A stretch of DNA of 64,000 nt from Jingyaoa shaoxingensis (lineage in GTDB: Bacteria; Bacillota; Clostridia; Lachnospirales; Lachnospiraceae): assembly GCF_014385005.1 (NCBI RefSeq), contig NZ_JACRSZ010000003.1, forward strand, positions 186,001 to 250,000. The letters run 5' to 3'. Below the pieces are notes generated by a model. The model saw only the letters and a list, made by a program, of their open reading frames with translations. It was not told where the DNA came from and made no database searches. Shown piece by piece: positions 57,887 to 64,000 of this stretch. How positions within the stretch are numbered: the first letter of the stretch is position 1; every line of letters begins with the position of its first letter. The translations under genes and the position numbers were made by a program.

Positions 57887-58771
57887 TTATGATGAAAATG
57901 CGATATTCAATGCTTCTGAAATGGTATAACTGACTTTTTTGACTGTCTCGTCAATGTCCTTCGGTGTAACGAACATCGTATTTAATCCCGGTGCCATCTG
58001 TTCCCGCAGATCTTGCATCTGGTCTTCCTCCAGCTCTGTCTGGCTGATGGCATCATAGACAATGGTTGCCGCATCCACCACAGTAGGCACTCCAATGGCA
58101 ATGACCGGTACCCCGAGCGTCTCCTGATTCAGCCTGCATCTGTGGTTTCCCACACCGGAACCAGGGTGGATTCCGGCATCCGAGATCTGTATCGTACGGT
58201 TCAGTCTTTTAATACTCCTTGCAGCCAGTGCGTCTATTACAATCACCATATCCGGTCTGGTTTCTTTCACTACCCCGCGGATAATCTCCAGTGTCTCCAT
58301 TCCTGTCTGCGCCATGACACCCGGAACCAAGGCACTGACCGGATTTTTTCCCTCTTCTGTCAGTCCAAACTCTCTGAACAGATGTCTGGTGATCTTCAGA
58401 TTATCCATTACCAGGGGTCCAAGAGCGTCCGGTGTTACATTCCGATTACCGAGACCCACCAGAAGTACTGAGCCCACTCTGTTTTTGCGAAGACTTTTTA
58501 TCCTCTGCGCCAGCACTTCTGAGATCTCTCTATGATACCCCTCATCTTCTGATCCCATATCAGGAACTTCCATGGTCACATAACATCCTACCGGCTTTCC
58601 AATGGCTTTTGCACCGTTTTCCGTTTTTATGGTTACCGTTGTCGTATGAATATGATTCTGCGAATCCTCTTCTTCCTGAATCTGAATCCCGTTCAGTTCT
58701 TCTCCGGATTTATCCAGATTCTCTCTAGCCTCCAGTGCCAGGTCTGTGCGAACTTCGAAAAATCCTAACAT
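57887..58771 (-). CDS. gpr: Germination protease GPR
   Basis: GPR degrades small acid-soluble spore proteins during germination. The 294-residue zymogen has the family's N-terminal FEVRTDLALEARE segment (propeptide cleavage after about 15-20 residues), VGLGNRNVTPDALGPLV, and VIDALAARSIKRLNRTIQ with GVGNHRCRLN. These are the conserved blocks of peptidase family A25, in which the catalytic Asp pair sits. GAGAGGAAAGCT precedes ATG 58771. The SASP encoded at 60360-60563 carries a matching cleavage site. Confidence 0.97.
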   Translation of the reverse strand: MLGFFEVRTDLALEARENLDKSGEELNGIQIQEEEDSQNHIHTTTVTIKTENGAKAIGKPVGCYVTMEVPDMGSEDEGYHREISEVLAQRIKSLRKNRVGSVLLVGLGNRNVTPDALGPLVMDNLKITRHLFREFGLTEEGKNPVSALVPGVMAQTGMETLEIIRGVVKETRPDMVIVIDALAARSIKRLNRTIQISDAGIHPGSGVGNHRCRLNQETLGVPVIAIGVPTVVDAATIVYDAISQTELEEDQMQDLREQMAPGLNTMFVTPKDIDETVKKVSYTISEALNIAFSS

Positions 58772-58837
58772 AGCTTTCCTCTCTTTTCCGATTTACTTCT
58801 TTTCTGCTATTTTTCTCATTTTTTTCCGAATTATGTA

Positions 58838-58866
58838 TTGACACAGCACTCTTGTTGCACTAAAAT
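58838..58866 (+). promoter_or_regulatory. Sigma-A promoter of rpsT
   Basis: -35 TTGACA (58838-58843), 17-base spacer, -10 TAAAAT (58861-58866). Confidence 0.85.
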
Positions 58867-58877
58867 AGAGAAGTGTG

Positions 58878-58948
58878 GTATCTGTGAACGTATGGATCAG
58901 ATACGAAGTATATTTATGTTAGAACGTCCGTGTCCGAGTTTAACATAA
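58878..58948 (+). promoter_or_regulatory. Structured rpsT leader (two hairpins)
   Basis: Hairpin 1: GTATCTG (58878-58884) with CAGATAC (58898-58904). Hairpin 2: TTATGTTA-GAAC (58914-58925) with GTTTAACATAA (58938-58948), one bulge. Neither has a T-run, so a regulatory leader is likelier than a terminator. Hairpin 1 on the minus strand matches the dispersed palindrome (22 of 27 positions against the copy at 59310). Confidence 0.5.
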
Positions 58949-58984
58949 AAGATGAAAAAGAGAATAAATTGGAGGTGTCAGGAA

Positions 58985-59245
58985 TTGGCTAACATTAAAT
59001 CTGCAAAAAAACGTATCTTAGTTAACAGAACAAAAGCTGAACGCAATAAAGCAATCAAGTCTGGTGTTAAGACAGCAATCAAGAAAGTTGAAGCTGCTGT
59101 TACAGCAAAAGATAAAGATGCTGCAGTTGCTGCTCTGCTGAACGCTACAGCTGTTATTGATAAAGCTACTACAAAGGGTGTTTATCATAAAAACAACGCT
59201 GCAAGAAAAGTTTCCCGTTTAGCTAAGCTTGTTAACAATATCTAA
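58985..59245 (+). CDS. rpsT: 30S ribosomal protein S20
   Basis: The 86-residue S20 protein binds the bottom of the 16S rRNA body. Sequence starts ANIKSAKKRILVNRTKAERNKAIK, Lys/Ala-rich throughout, ending ARKVSRLAKLVNNI. The start codon is TTG 58985, 7-8 bases after GGAGG; an earlier in-frame ATG at 58952 would add a non-homologous stretch. S20 in Escherichia coli also starts at UUG and is autoregulated, which is worth comparing. Confidence 0.97.
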   Translation: MANIKSAKKRILVNRTKAERNKAIKSGVKTAIKKVEAAVTAKDKDAAVAALLNATAVIDKATTKGVYHKNNAARKVSRLAKLVNNI

Positions 59246-59259
59246 TAAATGAGAAGTTT

Positions 59260-59297
59260 AAAAGACCATCGGTCCGTCATCCGATGGTCTTTTTTAA
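59260..59297 (+). terminator. Terminator of rpsT
   Basis: AAAGACCATCGG (59261-59272), eight-base loop, CCGATGGTCTTT (59281-59292), then TTTTT. Confidence 0.92.
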
Positions 59298-59302
59298 TAT
59301 CC

Positions 59303-59343
59303 AAGCTGCGTATCTGTTCAGCACCTTCACAGATACGCAGCTT
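59303..59343. repeat. Palindromic intergenic element, copy D (longest)
   Basis: Perfect 15-bp inverted repeat AAGCTGCGTATCTGT and ACAGATACGCAGCTT around TCAGCACCTTC. It abuts the holA stop and follows the rpsT terminator. No T-run on either strand. It contains the core GTATCTGTTCAG shared with the copies at 6979, 25482 and 41998. Confidence 0.7.
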
Positions 59344-59344
59344 A

Positions 59345-60322
59345 TCATTTGCTCATCTCTACGATTACCAGCTCAACTGCCAGCTTTTCATCTAATTTTC
59401 CGGTCTTGACATCTGTCTCTGTCTGAACGGCTGTCTCTACTGCATAGCGGAGCTGTTCCTGCGAAAAGCTTCTGGCATAACGAAGTCCGTTCCGTACAAT
59501 AAAGCTCTGTATCCCCAGTTTTTCTGCAATTGCTTCTCGCCCAACTCCCTGACTGCTCAGTTCACTGATCTGCATAATCTGGTTAAACTGTCTGGCAATT
59601 AGATATAGTATTCTCATAGGTGCTTCTTTTAATGCCAGCAGATCGTAATACAGATCCAGTGCCCGTCTCTGATTCTTCTGTGCCATAGCATTGATCATCT
59701 CAAAAATCTGGTTCACCGTCTGGGTCGTGCAGACTGCCTCTACATCTTCTGCTGTGATAATCTCCTTCCCCAATGTGTAAGAAAGCAGCTTTTCCAGTTC
59801 CATGCTGATCTGATTCATATCTGTTCCAGTCTTTTCTAAGAACAGTTCCATGGTGGAACGGGTGATATTTTTCTGTTCTTTTTTTAGAATCCCTAGGATC
59901 CAGCGCATCAGAGTATCTTCTGTCTGGCTGGAGAATTCAGCAATACCCCCATTTTTCTTTACCGTTTTATAAAGTTTTCCCCGCTTGTCTACGTCATTCT
60001 CTACAAAAAGGAAATAGGTAGTCTCTGGCACCTGTTCCAGATACTCTGCCAGCTCCGGTGATGCACTTTTAAAAAATCCACTGTCCTCAATGACCAGGAG
60101 CCGTCTCTCTGAGAAAAAAGGCATGGTCTCTGCCTGGTCAATCAATTCCTGCACGGAGATCCCCTTTCCCTGATAAAAATTAATATTCACCGTATCCTCC
60201 GGTGAAACAAGCGCCTCCTGCAGTTTCTTCTTATACTGGTTTCTCAGATAGACTTCTTCTCCTGTCAGAAGATAAATATGTTTGAAATTTCCTGTTTTTA
60301 AATCCTGTACTAAATTTTTCAT
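59345..60322 (-). CDS. holA: DNA polymerase III subunit delta
   Basis: HolA opens the sliding clamp within the clamp loader. The 325-residue protein matches the family: KTGNFKHIYLLTGEEVYLRNQYKK, the clamp-binding LLVIEDSGFF, VPETTYFLFVENDVDKRGKLYK, and the C-terminal helical collar (LLALKEAPMRILYLIARQFNQI). Start ATG 60322 lies only six bases after the -10 hexamer, so the message may be leaderless; only a weak GGAAAC is upstream. Gene order holA next to rpsT is conserved in Bacillota. Confidence 0.94.
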   Translation of the reverse strand: MKNLVQDLKTGNFKHIYLLTGEEVYLRNQYKKKLQEALVSPEDTVNINFYQGKGISVQELIDQAETMPFFSERRLLVIEDSGFFKSASPELAEYLEQVPETTYFLFVENDVDKRGKLYKTVKKNGGIAEFSSQTEDTLMRWILGILKKEQKNITRSTMELFLEKTGTDMNQISMELEKLLSYTLGKEIITAEDVEAVCTTQTVNQIFEMINAMAQKNQRRALDLYYDLLALKEAPMRILYLIARQFNQIMQISELSSQGVGREAIAEKLGIQSFIVRNGLRYARSFSQEQLRYAVETAVQTETDVKTGKLDEKLAVELVIVEMSK

Positions 60323-60328
60323 GTTTCC

Positions 60329-60357
60329 AGTATAACACAGGGACTTTTCCCCTGCAA
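60329..60357 (-). promoter_or_regulatory. Sigma-A promoter of holA
   Basis: Minus strand -35 TTGCAG (60352-60357), 17-base spacer, -10 TATACT (60329-60334) preceded by TGT. Transcription should start at or next to the ATG. Confidence 0.75.
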
Positions 60358-60359
60358 GA

Positions 60360-60563
60360 TCACCGTTTTGTTTTCTTCTTCTCTGCTTCGCGCATCCGTC
60401 TGGTCATAATTCCTCCGATTCTCCCGGTCTCTTTTGCAGAGAGTGATTTCCAGCCATCTTTCTTTACCCTGTCCAGAAGTCCCAGTTCCTCTGCAATCTC
60501 ATATTTCATTTTATCCTTCGGTGTCAGATTCTTTAAATCTATTGTTTTATCCTGTTTTTTCAT
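60360..60563 (-). CDS. Alpha/beta-type small acid-soluble spore protein
   Basis: A 67-residue DNA-binding spore protein. The core MKYEIAEELGLLDRVKKDGWKSLSAKETGRIGG is split by family convention into the GPR-cleavage segment KYEIAEELG (cut at Glu-Ile) and the second helix GWKSLSAKETGRIGGIMTRRM; the tail is Lys/Arg-rich. The full protein is slightly shorter than classic SspA/B and resembles shorter Clostridia types. ATG 60563 has GGAG only at 14 bases distance. A candidate sigma-G promoter and a terminator hairpin overlap upstream. Its protease GPR is encoded 2 kb away. Confidence 0.93.
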   Translation of the reverse strand: MKKQDKTIDLKNLTPKDKMKYEIAEELGLLDRVKKDGWKSLSAKETGRIGGIMTRRMREAEKKKTKR

Positions 60564-60565
60564 AG

Positions 60566-60605
60566 AAAAAGGTCATACTCCTTTCTTTTTCTTAGAGTAT
60601 GACCT
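60566..60605 (-). terminator. Terminator/silencing hairpin upstream of the SASP gene
   Basis: Minus strand AGGTCATACTC (60595-60605) and GAGTATGACCT (60570-60580), perfect 11 bp, followed by TTTTC and then the SASP start. The right arm contains part of the ribosome site GGAG. It would stop read-through from the hemB-hemL-DUF1461 operon. Confidence 0.75.
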
Positions 60606-60623
60606 GCTTTTTTGATATTATAC
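60595..60623 (-). promoter_or_regulatory. Candidate sigma-G promoter of the SASP gene
   Basis: Minus strand GTATA (60619-60623), 17-base spacer, CATACTC (60595-60601). Matches sigma-G -35 GHATR and -10 CATWHTA except the last base. The -10 is inside the left arm of the hairpin. Confidence 0.6.
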
Positions 60624-60665
60624 ATTTTTATCTTCATTGGTACACGGGAAATGATCCCATGCGCT

Positions 60666-61310
60666 TTACTGCTTCCGCTCTCCGGACTTTATATGATATA
60701 TGCCAAGAGACACACCCGCTCCAAGCAACACAATTCCAATGATCATGATAGCGTAGTGCATAAAATACTCATCTGGCAGCACCAGTATTACAGGATCTGT
60801 AACCGGATCAAAAAGCCAGTAATCATTCTGAAACACCAGTTCATGAAAGGTAATAAAGACTTTTTCCCAGTTCAGTGCTATCATTCCTCCCAGCACAGAG
60901 GGGATCACAATACTGCAGATACCGGTATACTTCAGGAACAGCCAGTCACTCTTTTTTGCCATTCTGATCGCGATGAGCACAAAAAGAATTCCACTAACCA
61001 CCATAATATACAGAAATCCCTGAAAAATCACTTTCACCTCTTCAAAATGAATCCGAGCCTCATCTGACATGGGAAAAGTAGGAAACTTCAGTTCTTTATG
61101 AAAGGACGAAAGATTGTAATCAATCAGTTCCTCATAATTCACCAGTATCTCTTCCTCAGAATAGCCTGTCTCCTCTGCCAGGCGGAGATGTCTCATATCC
61201 GCTTTATAGAGACTTTTACAGGACAATGTCAATATCACTGCTACTGAAATCAGGAACACCATACCCACCAGTCCCGAAAGAAACGCCTTTATTTTATTGC
61301 AGCGCAGCAT
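60666..61310 (-). CDS. TIGR01906/DUF1461 family membrane protein
   Basis: A 214-residue integral membrane protein of the TIGR01906 (DUF1461) family; function unknown. There is an N-terminal helix (FLSGLVGMVFLISVAVILTL), an outer segment with NYEELIDYNL and FPTFPMSDEARIHFEEVK, two central helices, the conserved FHELVFQNDYWLFDPVTDPVI and LPDEYFMHY, and a last helix. Proteins of this family occur in Lactobacillales and Clostridia. Its ATG lies inside the end of hemL (22-base overlap) after GGAAG, so it is in the hem operon, though a role in heme synthesis is not implied. Confidence 0.82.
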   Translation of the reverse strand: MLRCNKIKAFLSGLVGMVFLISVAVILTLSCKSLYKADMRHLRLAEETGYSEEEILVNYEELIDYNLSSFHKELKFPTFPMSDEARIHFEEVKVIFQGFLYIMVVSGILFVLIAIRMAKKSDWLFLKYTGICSIVIPSVLGGMIALNWEKVFITFHELVFQNDYWLFDPVTDPVILVLPDEYFMHYAIMIIGIVLLGAGVSLGIYHIKSGERKQ

Positions 61311-62575
61311 GCATCGATCACTTCCAGTGTCTTCTTTAATTCATTTTCTTTTGTGTGGGCACCGGACAGGAAGATTGCTTCAAACTGAGACGGTGCCATA
61401 TAGATACCGTGAGTCAGCAGATATTTGAAATATTTTGCGAAAGCCTCTGTATCAGATGTTTTGGCGGTCACATAATCTTTTACTTTTTTCTCCGTAAAGA
61501 ATACGCATCCAAGGGAACCCACATGATTCAGGCAATGTGGAATCTGATGATCGGTCAGGATCTTATCCATCTCTGTATAGAACCAGTCACCGTTTGCATT
61601 CAGTTTTTCATAAAAATCCGGTGTATCACGTAAAATCTTCAGCTGAGTCAGTCCAGCTGCCATGGCAACCGGATTACCGCTTAATGTTCCTGCCTGATAT
61701 ACTTTTCCGACCGGAGATACCAGCTGCATGATTTCTTTTCTTCCTCCGTAAGCACCTACCGGCATACCTGCACCGATAATCTTACCAAAAGTTGTCAGAT
61801 CCGGTTGTACACCAAAATAACCCTGTGCACCCTGAAGACTTAAACGGAATCCGGTAATCACTTCATCAAAGATCAAAAGCGCGCTGTACTTATCACAGAT
61901 AGCACGAAGTCCTTCCAGAAATCCTTCTTCTGGAGGCACCACTCCCATATTGGCTCCCACCGGTTCCACGATCACTGCTGCAATCTCATCCGGATAGCTG
62001 TCAAATAATTCTTTTACGCTGTCCAGATTGTTGTATTCTGCAGACAGGGTATCCTGTGTACATCCTGCCGGAACTCCGGCACTGTCCGGAATACCTGCTG
62101 TCATCACACCGGAACCGGCCTTCACCAGCATGGCATCAGTATGTCCATGATAACATCCCATAAATTTCACGATTTTATTTCTGCCCGTATAGCCTCTTGC
62201 CACACGGAGTGCACTCATAACCGCCTCTGTACCGGAATTCACCATACGTACCATCTCTATAGACGGAACCAAGTCGCACACAAGCTGCGCCATCTCCACT
62301 TCTGCTTCTGTTGCCGCACCAAAGCTCAATCCTTTTCCGGCAGCCTTAACGACACTGTCCAGAATACGCTTGTCGTTATTTCCCAGAATCATTGGTCCCC
62401 AGGAACCAATATAGTCCACATAAGTATTGCCATCCACATCTGAAATATACGGTCCGTCGGCACTTACAATAAATCTTGGTACTTCATGTACATTGCCATA
62501 AGCTCTTACCGGGCTGTTTACTCCACCCGGGATCAGTTCTACCGCCTGTCTGAATAATTCTTCTGATCTGCTCAT
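61289..62575 (-). CDS. hemL: Glutamate-1-semialdehyde 2,1-aminomutase
   Basis: HemL turns glutamate-1-semialdehyde into 5-aminolevulinate in the C5 route. The 428-residue PLP enzyme has MVNSGTEAVMSALRVARG, LLIFDEVITGFR, the PLP lysine in LTTFGKIIGAGMPVGAYGG and GTLSGNPVAMAAG. It starts at ATG 62575, overlapping the hemB stop by four bases (ATGA). The operon order here is hemD, hemB, hemL. Confidence 0.97.
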   Translation of the reverse strand: MSRSEELFRQAVELIPGGVNSPVRAYGNVHEVPRFIVSADGPYISDVDGNTYVDYIGSWGPMILGNNDKRILDSVVKAAGKGLSFGAATEAEVEMAQLVCDLVPSIEMVRMVNSGTEAVMSALRVARGYTGRNKIVKFMGCYHGHTDAMLVKAGSGVMTAGIPDSAGVPAGCTQDTLSAEYNNLDSVKELFDSYPDEIAAVIVEPVGANMGVVPPEEGFLEGLRAICDKYSALLIFDEVITGFRLSLQGAQGYFGVQPDLTTFGKIIGAGMPVGAYGGRKEIMQLVSPVGKVYQAGTLSGNPVAMAAGLTQLKILRDTPDFYEKLNANGDWFYTEMDKILTDHQIPHCLNHVGSLGCVFFTEKKVKDYVTAKTSDTEAFAKYFKYLLTHGIYMAPSQFEAIFLSGAHTKENELKKTLEVIDACCAAIK

Positions 62576-63555
62576 CCTATTTTCCCCTCATCCATACATT
62601 TTGCCAGTTCTTTTGCATAATAAGTAATATAGATATCTGCTCCTGCACGGTAAGCAGATACTGCCATCTCACAGATAATCCGTTCTTCGTCAATCCATCC
62701 CATCTTTGCTGCTGCCTTGACCATGGCATACTCACCGCTGACACTGTAGCATGCAATCGGTGTGGTCACCTGTTCTCTTACCTTTGCCACCATATCCAGG
62801 TAGGACATGGCAGGTTTTACCATAATGATATCTGCGCCTTCTTCTTCATCCAGCAGTGCTTCCTTGATTCCTTCTCTGCTGTTGTGGAAGTCCATCTGAT
62901 AAGTCTTGCGGTCTCCGAATGCCGGTGCAGATCCTGCCGCATCACGGAACGGACCGTAAAATGCAGAAGCATATTTTACTGCATAAGACATAATCGGTAC
63001 ATTCGTAAATCCAGCTTCATCCAGTGCTTCACGGATTGCAGCTACTCTTCCGTCCATCATGTCAGAAGGTGCTACCATCTGTGCACCCGCTTTTGCATGG
63101 GAAACAGCGGTCTTTGCCAGCAGTTCCAGTGTCTTGTCATTATCTACATCATGATCGCACAGCACGCCACAGTGACCATGGGATGTATATTCGCACATAC
63201 ATACATCTGTTACCAGATACATCTGTGGAAAATGCTCTTTTGCATAACGCAGAGCTCTCTGTACAATACCATTGTCATCATAAGCCTGGCTTCCTACTTC
63301 ATCTTTCACTGCAGGAATACCAAACAGCATTACAGACGTTACACCTGTATCCAGAAGTTCCTGCAGGCATTCTCCCATACGGTCCACCGTATAACGATAC
63401 TGACCTTCCATGGAAGGAATCTCTTCTACTTTATTCTCTCCATCCATGACAAACATCGGATACATCAGAGAGGCTTTATCCATTCTGGTCTCCCGTACCA
63501 TCTTCCGAAGTGTCATACTTCCTCTTAAGCGTCTTGGTCTTTTTGTCATTTCCAT
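62572..63555 (-). CDS. hemB: Porphobilinogen synthase (5-aminolevulinate dehydratase)
   Basis: HemB condenses two 5-aminolevulinate molecules. The 327-residue enzyme has the zinc-binding VTDVCMCEYTSHGHCG cysteines, the first Schiff-base lysine in MSYAVKYASAFYGPFRDA and the second in GADIIMVKPAMSYLD. The cysteine-type metal site means a Zn2+-dependent enzyme. AAGGAGGAAAGTCAG precedes ATG 63555. Confidence 0.98.
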   Translation of the reverse strand: MEMTKRPRRLRGSMTLRKMVRETRMDKASLMYPMFVMDGENKVEEIPSMEGQYRYTVDRMGECLQELLDTGVTSVMLFGIPAVKDEVGSQAYDDNGIVQRALRYAKEHFPQMYLVTDVCMCEYTSHGHCGVLCDHDVDNDKTLELLAKTAVSHAKAGAQMVAPSDMMDGRVAAIREALDEAGFTNVPIMSYAVKYASAFYGPFRDAAGSAPAFGDRKTYQMDFHNSREGIKEALLDEEEGADIIMVKPAMSYLDMVAKVREQVTTPIACYSVSGEYAMVKAAAKMGWIDEERIICEMAVSAYRAGADIYITYYAKELAKCMDEGKIG

Positions 63556-63618
63556 CTGACTTTCCTCCTTGCATGACCTGTGTCTATAGGAACAGGGTCG
63601 TTATTGCTTTACTCCTAT

Positions 63619-64000
63619 TCAGTCCTGTTTCTGGCATAATTCTGCTACTTTTTCTACTACGGAATCCATAGTTGCTTTTTCTGACATCTCTGTCCGCATT
63701 CCAAGGGCATCTGCCGCCGCCTTTGTCTGTCTGCCGATGCAGACTGCGTGAACCTTCGTATAGTCCAGACCCTTTGTTGCTTCCGCAAAACCTTTTACTG
63801 TGGACGCACTGGTAAACACCGCATAATCAATGCTTCCATTTTCAAATTCCTGTTTTTCATTAATGAGAGCAGAACCTGCATATATGGTATCATATGTAGG
63901 GATATCGTCAATAGTTGCTTTTCGTTTTTCTGTCAGAATCTGCACCAGTTCCTGATTGCCGATAGATGCCCTTGGAATCAGAATGTGGTCTCCGTCATTG
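63619..64000 (-). CDS. hemD: Uroporphyrinogen-III synthase domain (5' part outside window)
   Basis: About 127 C-terminal residues are visible, reading from beyond the window edge as GDHILIPRASIGNQELVQIL, then YAVFTSASTVKGFAEAT, the VCIGRQTKAAADALGM substrate loop and a final helix. These are HemD signatures; the enzyme closes hydroxymethylbilane to uroporphyrinogen III. In many Clostridia hemD is fused behind cobA/sumT; that cannot be judged here because the 5' half is missing. A GTG at 63945 is only an internal in-frame codon. Confidence 0.88.
   Translation of the reverse strand, partial: NDGDHILIPRASIGNQELVQILTEKRKATIDDIPTYDTIYAGSALINEKQEFENGSIDYAVFTSASTVKGFAEATKGLDYTKVHAVCIGRQTKAAADALGMRTEMSEKATMDSVVEKVAELCQKQD

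Noticed and set aside
60564..60578. Nine-codon upstream open frame (ATG at 60577) before the SASP gene
   Set aside because: The GGAG is one base from that ATG, too close for initiation, and the peptide has no features.

Overview
The window looks like chromosome from a spore-forming Clostridia bacterium, most likely a Lachnospiraceae member (Blautia/Dorea/Mediterraneibacter-like; the genus cannot be fixed from this sequence). Supporting markers are the SCIFF ranthipeptide pair next to secDF, sporulation genes (sigK, gpr, spoIIP, an alpha/beta SASP, a CwlC-like amidase), CodY, HrcA/CIRCE control, TTG starts behind strong Shine-Dalgarno sites, and Bacillota gene orders (sigK region, ireB-ruvX-DUF1292, holA/rpsT/gpr/spoIIP/lepA/hemW/hrcA/grpE/dnaK/dnaJ/prmA/rsmE). 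There is no phage, insertion sequence, CRISPR array or rRNA. There is one tRNA gene. Most genes lie on the minus strand, so operons read from right to left.

Layout. 1-4.9 kb: recJ (cut by the window edge), secDF, SCIFF maturase scfB and the 47-residue SCIFF precursor scfA. 5-11 kb: plus-strand lipoprotein PPIase and TraX-like membrane protein, then YdcF-like protein, an orphan zinc-sensor-type ArsR regulator, glnS, and a lipid kinase. 11-15.6 kb: glycosyltransferase, mutY, L,D-transpeptidase, CwlC-like amidase. 15.6-21.4 kb: an apparent operon of a PurF paralog with a dismantled glutaminase site, a P-type ATPase, a LytS-like histidine kinase, a SARP/OmpR-type response regulator and a degenerate stand-alone receiver. 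21.5-21.9 kb: a multi-hairpin intergenic element and tRNA-Gly(GCC). 21.9-28.7 kb: HEAT-repeat methyltransferase, guaB, a DUF6106-like protein, groES-groEL, codY. 28.7-34.8 kb: topA, dprA, comM, Sfp-type PPTase, sigK. 34.9-41.7 kb: tRNA-modification U32 protein and TrmR, a shortened MltG-like protein, YlbF-like, RNase J, DUF1292, ruvX, ireB, mtaB. 41.7-44.4 kb: a histidine-less HPr-like protein, thiI and its cysteine desulfurase. 44.5-51.2 kb: the hrcA-grpE-dnaK-dnaJ-prmA-rsmE heat-shock operon. 51.2-53.5 kb: an SGNH hydrolase and a CHAP-domain secreted protein inserted in the otherwise conserved cluster. 53.6-60.6 kb: hemW, lepA, spoIIP, gpr, rpsT, holA, SASP. 60.7-64 kb: DUF1461 membrane protein, hemL, hemB and partial hemD (tetrapyrrole synthesis).

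How it works together. HrcA, encoded here, should repress both of the CIRCE sites in the window (groES and hrcA operons). GPR should cleave the SASP encoded 2 kb away. MnmA-independent tRNA modification is represented by ThiI/NifZ, MtaB and the TrhP/TrmR pair. The most unusual structures are (a) two sporulation genes, sigK and the SASP gene, whose putative sporulation promoters are buried inside hairpins that would terminate or silence read-through mRNA; (b) the PurF-like/P-type ATPase/two-component operon; (c) the multi-hairpin element at 21.55-21.67 kb; and (d) a small palindrome based on GTATCTGTTCAG that recurs in intergenic positions.
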